64,000 nt of DNA from Sphagnum magellanicum (Eukaryota > Streptophyta > Sphagnopsida > Sphagnales > Sphagnaceae). This document shows, in pieces, positions 25,571 to 35,946 of the stretch. The notes under the pieces are model-generated. The model did not search any database, was not told where the DNA came from, and worked only from the letters and a program-made list of their open reading frames with translations. The stretch is from assembly GCA_021904315.1 (NCBI GenBank), contig CM038908.1, forward strand, positions 13,722,501 to 13,786,500, written 5' to 3'. The position numbers were made by a program, and so were the translations under genes. The stretch's first letter is position 1, and every line of letters begins with the position of its first letter.

Positions 25571-26130
25571 TTATGCAGACGCTTGCAAAGTGAAGGCTAC
25601 ACCAGGATACACCTACTTGGTCCACATTGTGAGTTGATGCATGAATTTTGGGCTCTATTTTGCACTTGCAGACCACTCACTTGTACTGGTGCGAACCAAT
25701 TCTGGCTATGTCCAAACCTTTATGGTGGATGTTGTGATTGTGCAACCAGGCCAGTTAGTGGATGTTCTTGTCACAGCAAACCACACTTCTGGGAAGTTTT
25801 ACATGGCAGGTACTCCTTTCTCTATGGCCCCCTATTCCACAGTAAACAACATCTCATTTGTGCAGCCTAATAACACGCATAGGAGTCTGCTGGAGCTAGC
25901 TTATTTATATGAGCATGGCCTGAATGTGTTCAATTCAAGCCTTGATTTAACTTTCCTAGATCAGCCTCTCAATCCCTTCAACTATACAGGCGACAATTCA
26001 AACTTGAATCCAGCTCCTAGATCTAGAACAAAACTTAGTGTTAAATGTCCAGGTGATTTCTTCCTACCCATAATTTGGACATTGAACATACTTAGATGCT
26101 TTGCCTGGCCTTGGTGTCAGCAAAGAACTT
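25571..26130 (+). pseudogene. laccase (multicopper oxidase) domain-2 fragment
   Basis: An exon beginning after TTTTATGCAG encodes a stretch that aligns with the second cupredoxin domain of plant laccases: KVKATPGYTYLVHIV, an in-frame TGA, then MNFGLYFALADHSLVLV, GYVQTFMVDVVIVQPGQLVD and VLVTANHTSGKFYMAGTPFS. Laccases are secreted copper oxidases that polymerise lignin precursors. This part carries none of the copper-binding histidines, which lie in the first and third domains, and no other laccase exon is visible. It is therefore a transposon-borne relic. Sequence after about 25890 no longer matches the family well. Confidence 0.7.
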
Positions 26131-26191
26131 TATGTGCCAATAATAAAAATGTAGCCCAACTCCTGGAATGGCCTTTGTCATGATCAATTGG

Positions 26192-27349
26192 TTAATAACT
26201 GGAAAATTGTGTTAGCAATGCACTGTCTATTACAATCATTATTCCATTACTAACAATATTGTCATCTTTGGGATTGATGGAATCAGCTGCAATTCGATCC
26301 TCGAGAAGTTCACTCATTGCTGCTAATCCCTTGTATGGATCAAAAATTGCACTCGCATTCGAACGGGACAGTGTCAGGGGGTTTGTAATATTTGAGCTGG
26401 AAAACATCAATGGGTTTGCAACATTTGAGCTGGAAAACATTGGTGGGTTTGCAACACTTGAGTTGGAAAGGGTTGGTGGGTTGGCAACATTTGAGCTAGT
26501 GTTTGGGGTAGCTACATGAGAAGGAGGAGGAGGAGGAGGAGGAGGAGGAGAAGAGACAACAAGAGAGCTTGCTCTGAGAGGAAATTTGAGAAAAGCTCAA
26601 GAACCTCGCATTTGGAATGCGACGGCATCATAAGCTTCAGCTGCTTCCGCCGATGTATCAAATGTCCCTAGCCATATTGTTGCACCTTGGCGAGCTGAGT
26701 CCCGAATCTCAGCAGCGAATTTGCCCCATGGCCTTTGCCTCACTCCTCTGTAGTGTGGTTCCTCCTGCTGCCATGGTCCAGCTTTCACCATCCTCTGTGA
26801 ATTTCTTGCTACTTTTTTTTTCTCGAGCTGTGGTGACTCCAGCTTCTGCGAGGAATTGATCTGCTGCTGCTCCTGTAATTCAATCTTTGTGTCATTTTGC
26901 TTCTTCTGAAGCAATTGGAGCTTTTTGTTTTCCTGTTAGGGAATCTCATCAGGCCAGTTATTGCTATTGCAGCAGCTCATAGTCACTGGCTCCGGGAGAA
27001 AAAAATGATTGATCTCTCGCTTCATGGAACTCATAGTTGTAGCTTCAGGGAAAGCACGTGAGCGCCTATGAGGAGGTGTAGGTTGAGGAATTGCTGCAGG
27101 TGGTTGCTACACTTGAGCCTCTAGGAGCTTCACGGATTACACAGGAACTGGACCAGCGGCAGTAGCAACAGTTGATACAAGAGGGATCTGATGCTGAACT
27201 TGCGAGCTCAGAAAATCAAAGTAGTGGTGAGCTAGATCTGTAGGCCAAGAAGCTCTAGCAGAATCCCATGAAGGACTAGCACCGCCGCTGTCATGGTGGT
27301 TCTCATCTTGGATTGTTGTTCTGGTAGTCAAAATTATGGCTAATGGCAT
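26192..27349 (-). pseudogene. ERF-type AP2 transcription factor pseudogene
   Basis: One minus-strand frame of 386 codons runs from the ATG at 27347-27349 to TAA at 26192-26194 with no frameshift. Four stops interrupt it: codons 71 (TAA), 81 (TAG), 138 (TAA) and 251 (TGA). Each is one C-to-T step from CAA, CAG, CAA and CGA. Codons 199-257 hold an AP2/ERF DNA-binding domain with [27 protein letters not shown] and [15 protein letters not shown]. In this family the domain binds GCC-box promoters. The TGA at codon 251 falls inside the domain, where R or K is expected. Downstream are a CCT-encoded proline run and four 11-residue repeats of the type SSNVANPPMFS. The absence of introns is normal for ERF genes. 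It lies inside the CACTA element, so it was probably captured. Confidence 0.85.
26370..26510 (-). repeat. 33-bp in-frame tandem repeat of the ERF pseudogene
   Basis: Four copies encode SSNVANPPTLS-like units. On the plus strand the repeat reads GGGTTTGCAACATTTGAGCTGG with small changes. A CCT/AGG triplet run lies just beside it (26522-26551). Confidence 0.7.
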
Positions 27350-27739
27350 TTAAAATCTTTTGCTATAAATAATAATGATTTTGCTCTTTATCAAATCTAC
27401 TAGGTTTTTCTAATCACATTGAAAAGGTGAAGATGTTCCCCATTACAAAATATGCATTTTACGTATGTAGTTCTATTTTTCTGATTCAGATATACTAGAC
27501 TAATTAGGTTCCTTTAGTTACATGTGATGAATGCTATAAAATGTTGCATATATACATTGTTGTCAATAGATTTTTGAGCTCAATGGAAAGCATTTTCCAT
27601 GTCCATTTTGTGTGTGATTAGTGAGCCATTGTAACCTTAACCCTAGAACATTGCTAATTAAACCCTAAAATGTTAACCTCAATTCATAATGTTAAACTAG
27701 GGTCCATTATTCCTTTTCAATAAAAATGTATTTTACAAA

Positions 27740-28336
27740 TTATTTAACATTGCCATGTGGCATGTTTCTATTCCTTGATCTTTAGAATATGTGGCAGATT
27801 TGAAATGTCCATTCAAATAATAATGCGACACGTGTCAAGATCTTCATTCTTGACATCTGATGAATGGGATATATCTAGGGTTTTTAATAAATATTTAAAT
27901 GCCACGATGTTCATAATGAGACACGTGGCACATTTCGATTAGCCAAACACAAAAGACGCGGCCATTTCTTGGCCATAAGATTAAAAAAATTCTAGATCAT
28001 TTAATTTCATGATCTCGGAAAATCAAACCCTCTAATCAAATGCCACGTGTCTCCACATGGTTGGAGTTTAGATCCACCAAAATAGTTGCAATTTATAGTC
28101 GCAAAATGATGCCCTGTATACATTATGTATATACTGGCCCAATCAGATGAAACAATATATACTAATTTAGTCTTCATCTACCATCTAATGACGTCATCAT
28201 GATGTAATGTTTCATGCAACTATTTGTCGTCTACGACTTGTCTTAGGTGACTACTAGATAATTAGTTGTAAAATGTCCCATTCGACTTAAAAACAGTCGT
28301 AAACACCAGTTGCAAATCAAGTTTTTTCTTCTTGTG
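27740..28336 (+). repeat. right subterminal region of the CACTA element with CACGTG palindromes
   Basis: Words built on TGCCACGTGGCA recur: TGCCATGTGGCA (~27751), GACACGTGTC (~27829), GACACGTGGCAC (~27921) and TGCCACGTGTC (~28041). Between 28085 and 28336 the second motif recurs (TAGTTGCAA, TAGTCGCAAAA, GCAACTATTT, TTAGTTGTAAAA, AGTTGCAAATC) up to the terminal CTTCTTGTG. The same two-zone order is present before the right end at 1362. The first word contains the plant G-box core CACGTG. Confidence 0.6.
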
Positions 28337-28638
28337 GATGAAAAGGTCCAAACACAATAAAAGAACCAAAAGAGCACAAAGGTAAAAGTCATTTCCAATA
28401 ACTTCATTGTGTGACATTCATATGTTAATATATTCATTAATACAAAAGTAAGGTGTAGTTCATTAGTTTAAAATCAGTATGTGACCTTAAAAATGAAATA
28501 GGTTCATTGCACCTTAATGATTTCACCTTGGTTAAAGTGATTTCATTATAAGGTCATTATGTAAACATCATGTTTCACTATTAGTTGACATAATTCACTA
28601 TTATAATTTATTATGGTAAATGTTTTTATTTTTATGTT

Positions 28639-29150
28639 CACTAGTAAAAATTGTCCAAAATGTAACCACTTTAATTGTAACTACATGCAATTATTAGTCA
28701 TTTACACCTTTGAATATTTTTGAAACTATTTCTTATGTCAAGATCATATTTACAACTACATTACAACTAATTTGTGACTATTTTGGTTTTCATCTTTCCA
28801 TATGAACAACATTTAATTTAATTTAATTTTCACCTAAGAAGAACAACTTATGTCCCATTAGTTACAAATGTGACTAATTTAATTATAGCCTTATGAATAT
28901 ACAAAGGTGTACTTTGTGTATTTAAAAATATATAGTTGGGTATATTAGGATTTACAAATGTATATGAATGACTGTATTAATGTGTATTCAAATATTATTA
29001 TTAGCATAAATGCCCTCGATATTATGGTTACAATAGGTGTATATTTTGAGTATATTAAAATTTTATGTAAGATATTTATTAAATATAATGTGGCCATATC
29101 ACAATTTTATCCAAGTTATTTTATTATACTTCCTAAAATTATTACAAATG
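28639..29150 (+). mobile_element. left end of a third, related CACTA element
   Basis: The segment begins CACTAGTAAAAATTG. It then shows TTACAACTA-type repeats and a block AAGAAGAACAACTTATGTCC followed by CATTAGTTACAAATGTGACT, closely parallel to 3030-3075 of the large element. It starts only 303 bases after that element ends. Its right end was not found in the window, and no transposase was seen downstream. Confidence 0.5.
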
Positions 29151-32100
29151 AAATTTATTAACAATATATTATATTATATATTTCTATTAATTACCTTATA
29201 ATAACAAATCAAATTTTAATAATTTTTATTTAAATTTTAAAATTATTTTATTTTATTACGTAATAACGATGACGACAATAATGATAATGATATTAGTATG
29301 ATAGGAAAACTAATAATATGATTATTGAAATTACAACCATTTTGCCTATTGAAATTATTGTTATTCCTATTATTAAATATTAAATTATTTATTCTTTTTT
29401 TATTTTAGGGCTATTTTTGCCCACAATACATAATGCAAAGCTCCATCAATCCCCCCATGTGCACAAAAGCCATACATGAAAAATTTGTCATAGGCTACAT
29501 CACCAACCACAAGTACGTATAACTAAAGTCATCAATGATAATTCAACCAATGCTTACATGGTTAAAAAATCCATATGCATTAGCATCCGTATTGTATATT
29601 AAAATAAAAATTAAATGGCATGAATGAAGATTATTGGGATTGGATGGTTAAACAATCTACATGCCACAAAGCCATCACATGTGACATTGTGCTATGATAT
29701 CCTAAATTGCCTTCTCCTTCTTTTTTGATCATAATAATATGTTGAAATGATTCTTAAAGCAACTGCAATATTATGTTTAGGAATTTTGTAATTGTGTCTT
29801 GCCAAACTTGCCATCTTATTCCGCAATTCATTCCATTCAAGTCCATTGGAAGTTAGTAGGTTCTTGATGGCATTACACAACTCTTCCTCTCCAAGATGGT
29901 GGTGAACATTAAATTTTTGTCATAGAGCCTTTGTCATCCATCATTTCAATTGTCGTGGGTGTGTTATTCCACGTGACACAACTATGTCTTTTAGGGTGAA
30001 AGCACATTAAAGTGTAATACATAATTCTATCACAATTTGATTATAGGCCATGAAACAAAAATTAAATGAATAAGATGTGAAAATGATTTAACGAAATAAT
30101 ATATTATATGAAATGATCACATCATATGAATTTCAATAATGAATTTTGAGTTACCATAACATATTGGACTTTTGAAATGTTAAAATGTTGCATCATAATT
30201 CATATCATATAATTATGAACTTATTATATTTACTAAAATGTTTAGTTGAATGTTTATTTTGACATTGAAAATAGTGTGTTACCATTGATACAAAGGAAGA
30301 CAATTTTGAATGATTTTGAAAACCATAAATTGAAATATACAATGATATATGGATTATTTTATATTTTTTTATTCATTTGAATTAATAATTCAGCTTTTCA
30401 TTTTTTAAGTGTAAATTTTTGATACAATTATCATTGGTAAAAATTAGAAGTTAAAAAAAAAATGTTTAGTCTTGCCATATGACTTGTGTAATATAATGTA
30501 TTCTACTATAATGTATGTGGATTTTTATTTCAACATTACATCACAAATTTAACATGTGACAATTAATAATGAAAATCTTGTGAAATTCGTTCATTCGTAA
30601 GTTTGTACATTTTACACACAAATATCATGCGTTGAAAACACGTTTGACACATAGATAAATGTGTCAATGAATAAAATACAAACTTATAAATGAATAAATG
30701 TCACATGAATTTCACATCTTCTAATAAATCAGTGTGTTAAATGTGTTTTCAATGCATGATATTAGTGCGTGAAATGTACGAATTATGAATGAACAAGTTT
30801 TGCACGATTTCCAATACTAAGTTGTGACATGTTAAGTTTGTGATGTAGTATGGACTACACATATGCTGAAAAATACTACACATTAGTGTGTTTTCACCCT
30901 TTAAGAGAACTTGCTCCCTTAACATTATGTGCACATAATCCATAGGATCCACACCTTCATGTTCCATGGGGACTTGCATGAACATGTCATACATTTCCCA
31001 CAATAGAAAATAAGGAATTATCATCACATTGCCATCCTATTGTCAATATACGAGTTTAAATTTTACAATTTATATTTTCCAAGAATGCCAAAGCCTATTA
31101 ACTTCCCATAATCAATAAAGCATTTCAAAGCCTCAAAACACAATAAAATCTACATGTTTCCACAAAATTTTGGCATCACAAAATTAGTGGTATGCACAAG
31201 CATACATTTTTCATGAAGTGTCAACTAATTCATAGATTGCAATGTGCATATGAACATGAAAGTTACATTTCAAGAACTATTATACACAAACAATGTAGAT
31301 CTTCCAAATGAATCTTTTAAATACATTTTTGCTTAATCAACAAATTGGCTAATGTAACAATAGACCAATTTGTGACCAAAGGAAAAAAACCAACCAAATT
31401 TGAATTTATACTAATCATTTGTAGGAAATCACAAAAGAATCTCACCTAGTGTAATTGATGGCAAATCATTGAATTTATCATCTTAGTTGCACCATCACAA
31501 AACTCCATAGATCTTATGACTATTAATTGGATATATCTAATGTTTGAACCCTAATTTCACAATTATTTCATTTGATGCCTATAAACCCATAAACAACAAC
31601 CTATATTTATTCTTAACATCAAACATCAAACATTAAAAAGATCAACACATCTGCTTTTCCAAACAAAAGATGAATAAATTGGCCATCACTAAAATTCAAC
31701 ACATGACAAAAAAAAACACATTTTGTTAAGAATAAAAAGAATGTGGAAAATGGTTTAAACTAAAACATGGGTTATAAGAAAACACAAACTTTGTGACCTT
31801 AATTCCAAAACTACAACAATCAATGCACACCAAACCCATGAACTATAACCCTAAACTTTTTTTTCTCAAATTCACTAAGCACAAAGAACCTTTAACACAT
31901 CCACTTTTCTAAAAATAATTTGAAATAATAGCATTGGTGGAATTCAACATGGGATAAAAATTGAAAAATGATCACTTGGTAACAATATGCTATGAAAATA
32001 AAGAAGGAAAAACAACCAATATTGAAACATGGGGAATAAGAAAACACGAACCTTGCAGTTTGGGACATGCAGCCTAGCATGTAAGGAAGATCATCCACAT

Positions 32101-32555
32101 GACAATCCAACTACTTTGTAACTACCACTTGTGAGCTTGCTAATACAACAATGTAGGTGGTGGCCATGATGTTGATGCTTAAGTTATAGATTCACAATAC
32201 CAATTTATTATAATAGAATGCATGTGTAGCCTCTATTATTAGTTATGAAGGATTGGTGAAGGTCCTTAGAGATCCAGTTAGAAATGCAAGCCTTCTATTT
32301 GATGATGATCAAGATTTTGCCACAATTGGTGATTATGTGGAAAAACTTGGTGAACATGACAACTTTCAAATTACAATTACTAACATATTTGCAAGGTGTA
32401 CAAGATTTAGATTAAATAGAACATGTTAAAAATGAATAAACCAAAATAACCTTGGAAATAGAGGACATTTGGATTAAACCTTAAGCTGAGATGCAAAAAA
32501 TCGGCAATGAAATAATAAAATGAGGGAATCTTATTAGGAATAGTCAATGTTACAA
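29151..32555. other. AT-rich DNA, no gene recognised
   Basis: Both strands give only short, AT-biased open stretches, such as 30749-31027 and 31892-32110 on the minus strand. No domain can be supported. It may be the decayed interior of the CACTA element that starts at 28639. Confidence 0.4.
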
Positions 32556-32559
32556 TTTG

Positions 32560-32945
32560 GGGCATGTGGTATGAGCATTTTGGCATGTGATTTAAGCACT
32601 TTGCTTGTCATTTGCAATCATTAATGTTTTTAAGTATTTTGATTTATGGTTTAGACATTTTGGCATGTGGTTTAAGCATTTTGGTTTGTAATATTAGCAT
32701 TTTGGCTGTTGACTTAAGGTTTTAATATTTTTAAGCATTTTGACTTATGGTCTAAACATTTTGATTTGTGGTGTAATTTTTTTGTCTTGTGATTTAAACA
32801 TTTTGGCTTGTGGTGTCAACATTTTGGTTTATGGTATGAACAATTTGGCATGTGGTCTAAGCATTTTGATTTGTGGTGTAAAATTATGATGTTTTAAAAA
32901 CATTTTGGTATGCGGTTTAAGCATTTTGGCTTAAGGTTTAGACCA
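32560..32945 (+). repeat. degenerate ~20-bp minisatellite
   Basis: The word GCATTTTGGCATGTGGTTTA and close variants (ACATTTTGGCTTGTGGTGT, GCATTTTGATTTGTGGTGTA) recur about 14-16 times head to tail with unit lengths of about 19-22 bases. No coding potential. Confidence 0.8.
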
Positions 32946-33599
32946 TAAGTCAAAGTGTTGAGGGCTACTAAAGTTGCCATTCATGTAAGACAATTGACCA
33001 TGGAAACAACACAAATGACATAGTGTATTTTTTCAAACATTTCTTAGGGTATTAGTCAAATGTCTTGAGACTTGGAAAATAATCATGTTCCATAGTTCAT
33101 AAGAAAATTACGTTAGACATATTTTGCACAACAAAACAATTGTTTTTATCCTCACAAGAAATGTCCTCCAGTCTAAAACACAACAAGCACATGTCAAACA
33201 CTACATATATATATAATTTTAGGATTGTGAATTACATTTTTTCTAACTTGGCGTTCCAAGTTAGGCCAAACTTTTTAATCTCAGGACAACATGAAGATTT
33301 TGACATGTAGCATGAGCATTTAAACCTACACTTGGCATCTTTCATTAACAGATTACCTATGAGTCTACTTGATTTTGGTCTGACCCTTTTGGTATTCATG
33401 CACCCACCATGGTGACAATAGGTTTTTTATTGTGGCCATCATTTTTTCCCGGGTTGTTGACTGCTGGTTGTGTGTGGTGGCCAAGATTCATGCCAATATC
33501 AAGGCTTCTGCTTTCCTAGTTAAAGGTGCTCATGTCACTCACTACCACTACCTAGCCAGGTTTCGCCAGAAGGTGCCCAATATATGTATATATTTTGCC

Positions 33600-33630
33600 T
33601 AATAATAATAATAATAATAATAATATATAA
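33600..33630 (+). repeat. (TAA)n microsatellite
   Basis: About eight uninterrupted AAT/TAA triplets followed by TATATAA. Confidence 0.85.
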
Positions 33631-34539
33631 TTTGCCATTATACTAAATAATGAAGCTAAGTGTGCTTCAGAGTTTCTTTAAGATTTTTAGCATGACAACC
33701 AAGTATTTCCAAAAAAATATTGGCAATTTCAAAACTAATTAATTGGTAGCTAACTAGGCTTGGTGTCATGCTACTTGTAGTGTGGCATGGCTCTAAGGTG
33801 CCCTCCTCTCAGACTAAAAACTTTCAGGAGTCCATAAAGGACTACCAAATATTTCACAATGCGTTTGGAGTGCACCCTAAAAAGGTCTGATTCACTCAAC
33901 TACACCAAGGGGATCTTACTTTTTTTAAGAAGGACGGTTTTGTTCTGAAATGTTCATCCATACAAATCAATTCAGGGATGCAATTGCTTTACACTTGGTA
34001 AGGCCCTTGGATGAGAGCGTAACCAGAAACCGAGCACCACCTCAACTGGTGCCTCCAACAATACCCTTATTCCCATAATGCCTTCAACCTGGGGCATTAC
34101 CTACCAGTTGACCAACCCCTCAAAATGAGAGCTAAGAAGAGTTCAACTGTAAAGCCCACATTCTCTCATCAAGATTCTGCACATATCAGGAAGCATACTA
34201 TTGCACCCGGTTACACCTTGGCACCTTGTTTCATTTTGTTCTCATGCTGCTTTTAACGCCTACATTACTTACAGATGGCAAACCACACACTAGGTGAAGC
34301 TTCGGCATTGAGACTTACCTCGCTACCTTGAATTAACCCCAACCTCTAAAGGGGTGGGACTAATACCTGTTGCAAACTTTCCAAGTGCTCCAAGACCTTG
34401 TCATCCGAGATTACCATCTCTCGTCTTCCAGCCTAATCACAGACTTCATCTAGTTCAAAGACTTGGTACGCCAAGGCCAACACCTCGACCCCCTTCTTCA
34501 AACCCTCACTCATTGACACCTAAGCGATTTGTGAGCATG

Positions 34540-34610
34540 TCAAACCGGGAGTCGAACCCAGCCTAACACTTAGACTCGTAACCCAAGCCGTCACTGGGCC
34601 ACCTTGTGGT
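34540..34610 (-). mobile_element. tRNA-like head of a SINE
   Basis: On the minus strand TGGCCCAGTGACGG (34601-34588) fits an RNA polymerase III A box. GGTTCGACTCC (34558-34548) fits a B box, about 30 bases downstream. The sequence around them does not form a 7-bp acceptor stem, so it is not a tRNA gene. Plant SINEs carry just this tRNA-derived promoter. The body would extend to lower coordinates (about 34390 or beyond), but its tail and target duplication could not be fixed. Confidence 0.5.
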
Positions 34611-34764
34611 GGTCTGGACTTGGGCCCCAACTAGGCGAGCCCCCCACACTTGAGGGTCCGCCTGGAAAGGCATGTCGTCACATACCTTTGGTCAATTGTT
34701 GAATCCGACAGTCCAGAATCGTCCTTTAAACATAGCTTCATAACAGTGAGGCCACGCCGGTTAT

Positions 34765-34794
34765 GGCACAGGGCCATCATTGGCACCCTGTGCC
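34765..34794. repeat. 9-bp perfect hairpin, GC-rich
   Basis: GGCACAGGG (34765-34773) and CCCTGTGCC (34786-34794) pair around a 12-base loop that itself contains CCA/TGG. The outer bases GCCGG and GGC can extend the stem around a 4-base bulge. It lies about 10 bases upstream of TATATAAAGGG. Confidence 0.6.
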
Positions 34795-34802
34795 GGCTCC
34801 AT

Positions 34803-34814
34803 GGTATATAAAGG
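34803..34814 (+). promoter_or_regulatory. TATA-box-like site
   Basis: GGTATATAAAGGG is a good plant TATA match. It lies 1.1 kb upstream of the PRELI start codon, too far for that gene unless there is a long or spliced leader. It may belong to a transposon relic. Confidence 0.3.
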
Positions 34815-35229
34815 GAACGTAGGTATATGAAGAAAAGCAGGTTTGGGAGGTTGAATCAAATACACTGGCTGATTATGGCCTGTATTTTCCCTGGCCAATC
34901 GATTCTGCCTTTATTAGGGCACAAAAGAGGGCAGAACAGATACCATACACCTATGCCCTCTGTTTGGCACTTCTTTGCAAAATAATTGTGAATTTAACAA
35001 CTGAGGTTTGGCAGTTTCAAAAATTATTTTTTCAGAATTTCAACAAGTTGAGGAACAAGTATGCAAAATACCGTATCTTGTGTTGTGCATTTCTAATAAT
35101 AACCCAGTGGTTTGCAATTTTCAACAATTTCGAGAAATATCAATTTTCTCTTTTTTGGCGAAACCTTTTGCCAATTATTTTGTGCCAAAACATCAGTCAT
35201 AGGTACAGTACCTCCGTTCCATTAGGTAT

Positions 35230-35946
35230 TCCATGACCTTCCAGATTCACCCACCACCCGGATCAAGTACGCCAATTGGGAACACGGGCGACCGGCGGAG
35301 CCGGTGGAAACTCACCAGTAGGCTCGGATACGCCGGTCGCCGGTTGGCTCTGTCTGAATCCAAATGCTCAATGGACGCCAAATATAGCGGCGCGATTCGT
35401 TTACCGGAGAATCCAGTCACCTGTGGGTGCCAGCCCGGGCATGTGGACCCGTGGGGGCTTCGTCTCCTCTTCGTCGTAGTCCGCAAGCCTGTCCTCTCTT
35501 CAGGCAGGCACGCAGAGTGCTGCACTCGCCTCTTCCTCGTGTTCTCGCAGCGGGAGTGGAAGGCGGCGCCGCGCCGCTGGTACCTCCACCTTGTCCGTCG
35601 CCTTCTTCTCAACAGCGTTCTGTTTTCGATACCACCCCTTTTCCAGAATCATCTTCTCAAGTCGGAAGACTTCGTCGGTTTGAAGAGAGATCTAAAGAGA
35701 GACACGAGAGACTAAAACAGGAAGGAGTGGGGGGGGGGGGGTACGAGATCCGATCTATTGCAGTTCCGTTACGGATTCGTGGCTTCTTTGTTTAGCAGCC
35801 TTGAAAAGCGAAGAGGATTGGGTTTTTTTAGGAGGTCGAATTGCGCAACGGGCCTGCTGTATTTGCTCTTCAACTTATTTAGGGCTTGGGTGGTTTGGAG
35901 TTCGGCGTCGTCAGACGAGGCAGATCTGGGGATTGCAGGGTGAGAT
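35230..35946 (+). promoter_or_regulatory. CpG-rich 5' region of the PRELI-domain gene
   Basis: The base composition changes sharply to GC-rich DNA with many CpG sites (for example GGGCGACCGGCGGAGCCGGT, GGCGGCGCCGCGCCGC). This continues to the start codon at 35947. Unmethylated CpG-rich DNA at a start site is typical of an active plant gene in a methylated, CpG-depleted setting. A G run (35730-35741) lies inside. Overlapping open frames on both strands are by-products of the composition. Promoter and untranslated leader are the best reading; the start site is not fixed. Confidence 0.55.

Larger units (their letters stand above)
2837..28336. mobile_element. ~25.5-kb CACTA (En/Spm) DNA transposon with captured host gene fragments
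   Basis: The left end reads CACTAGAAGAAAACTGG. The reverse complement of the right end reads CACAAGAAGAAAAAACTTG, so 12 of the first 13 bases agree. The base triplet GAT lies directly outside each end (2834-2836 and 28337-28339), matching the 3-bp target duplication that CACTA elements make. Both subterminal regions are dense in TTGCAACTA/TAGTCGCAA words. Inside are the two genes expected of this family: a tnp2 transposase (minus, 8735-12806) and a TNP1-like gene (plus, 19557-22206), transcribed away from each other. Both are broken, so the copy cannot move by itself. The rest is cargo: host-gene fragments, repeats and unassigned DNA. One end base differs from CACTA, and nested insertions cannot be excluded. 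Confidence 0.75.

Noticed and set aside
34540-34610. A tRNA gene on the minus strand
   Set aside because: A and B boxes are present, but no acceptor stem or anticodon arm can be folded. A SINE head fits better.
35233-35795. Several long overlapping open frames on both strands
   Set aside because: They are by-products of GC-rich, CpG-rich DNA with few stops. No domain is present, and the region directly precedes the PRELI start codon, so it is read as promoter and leader.
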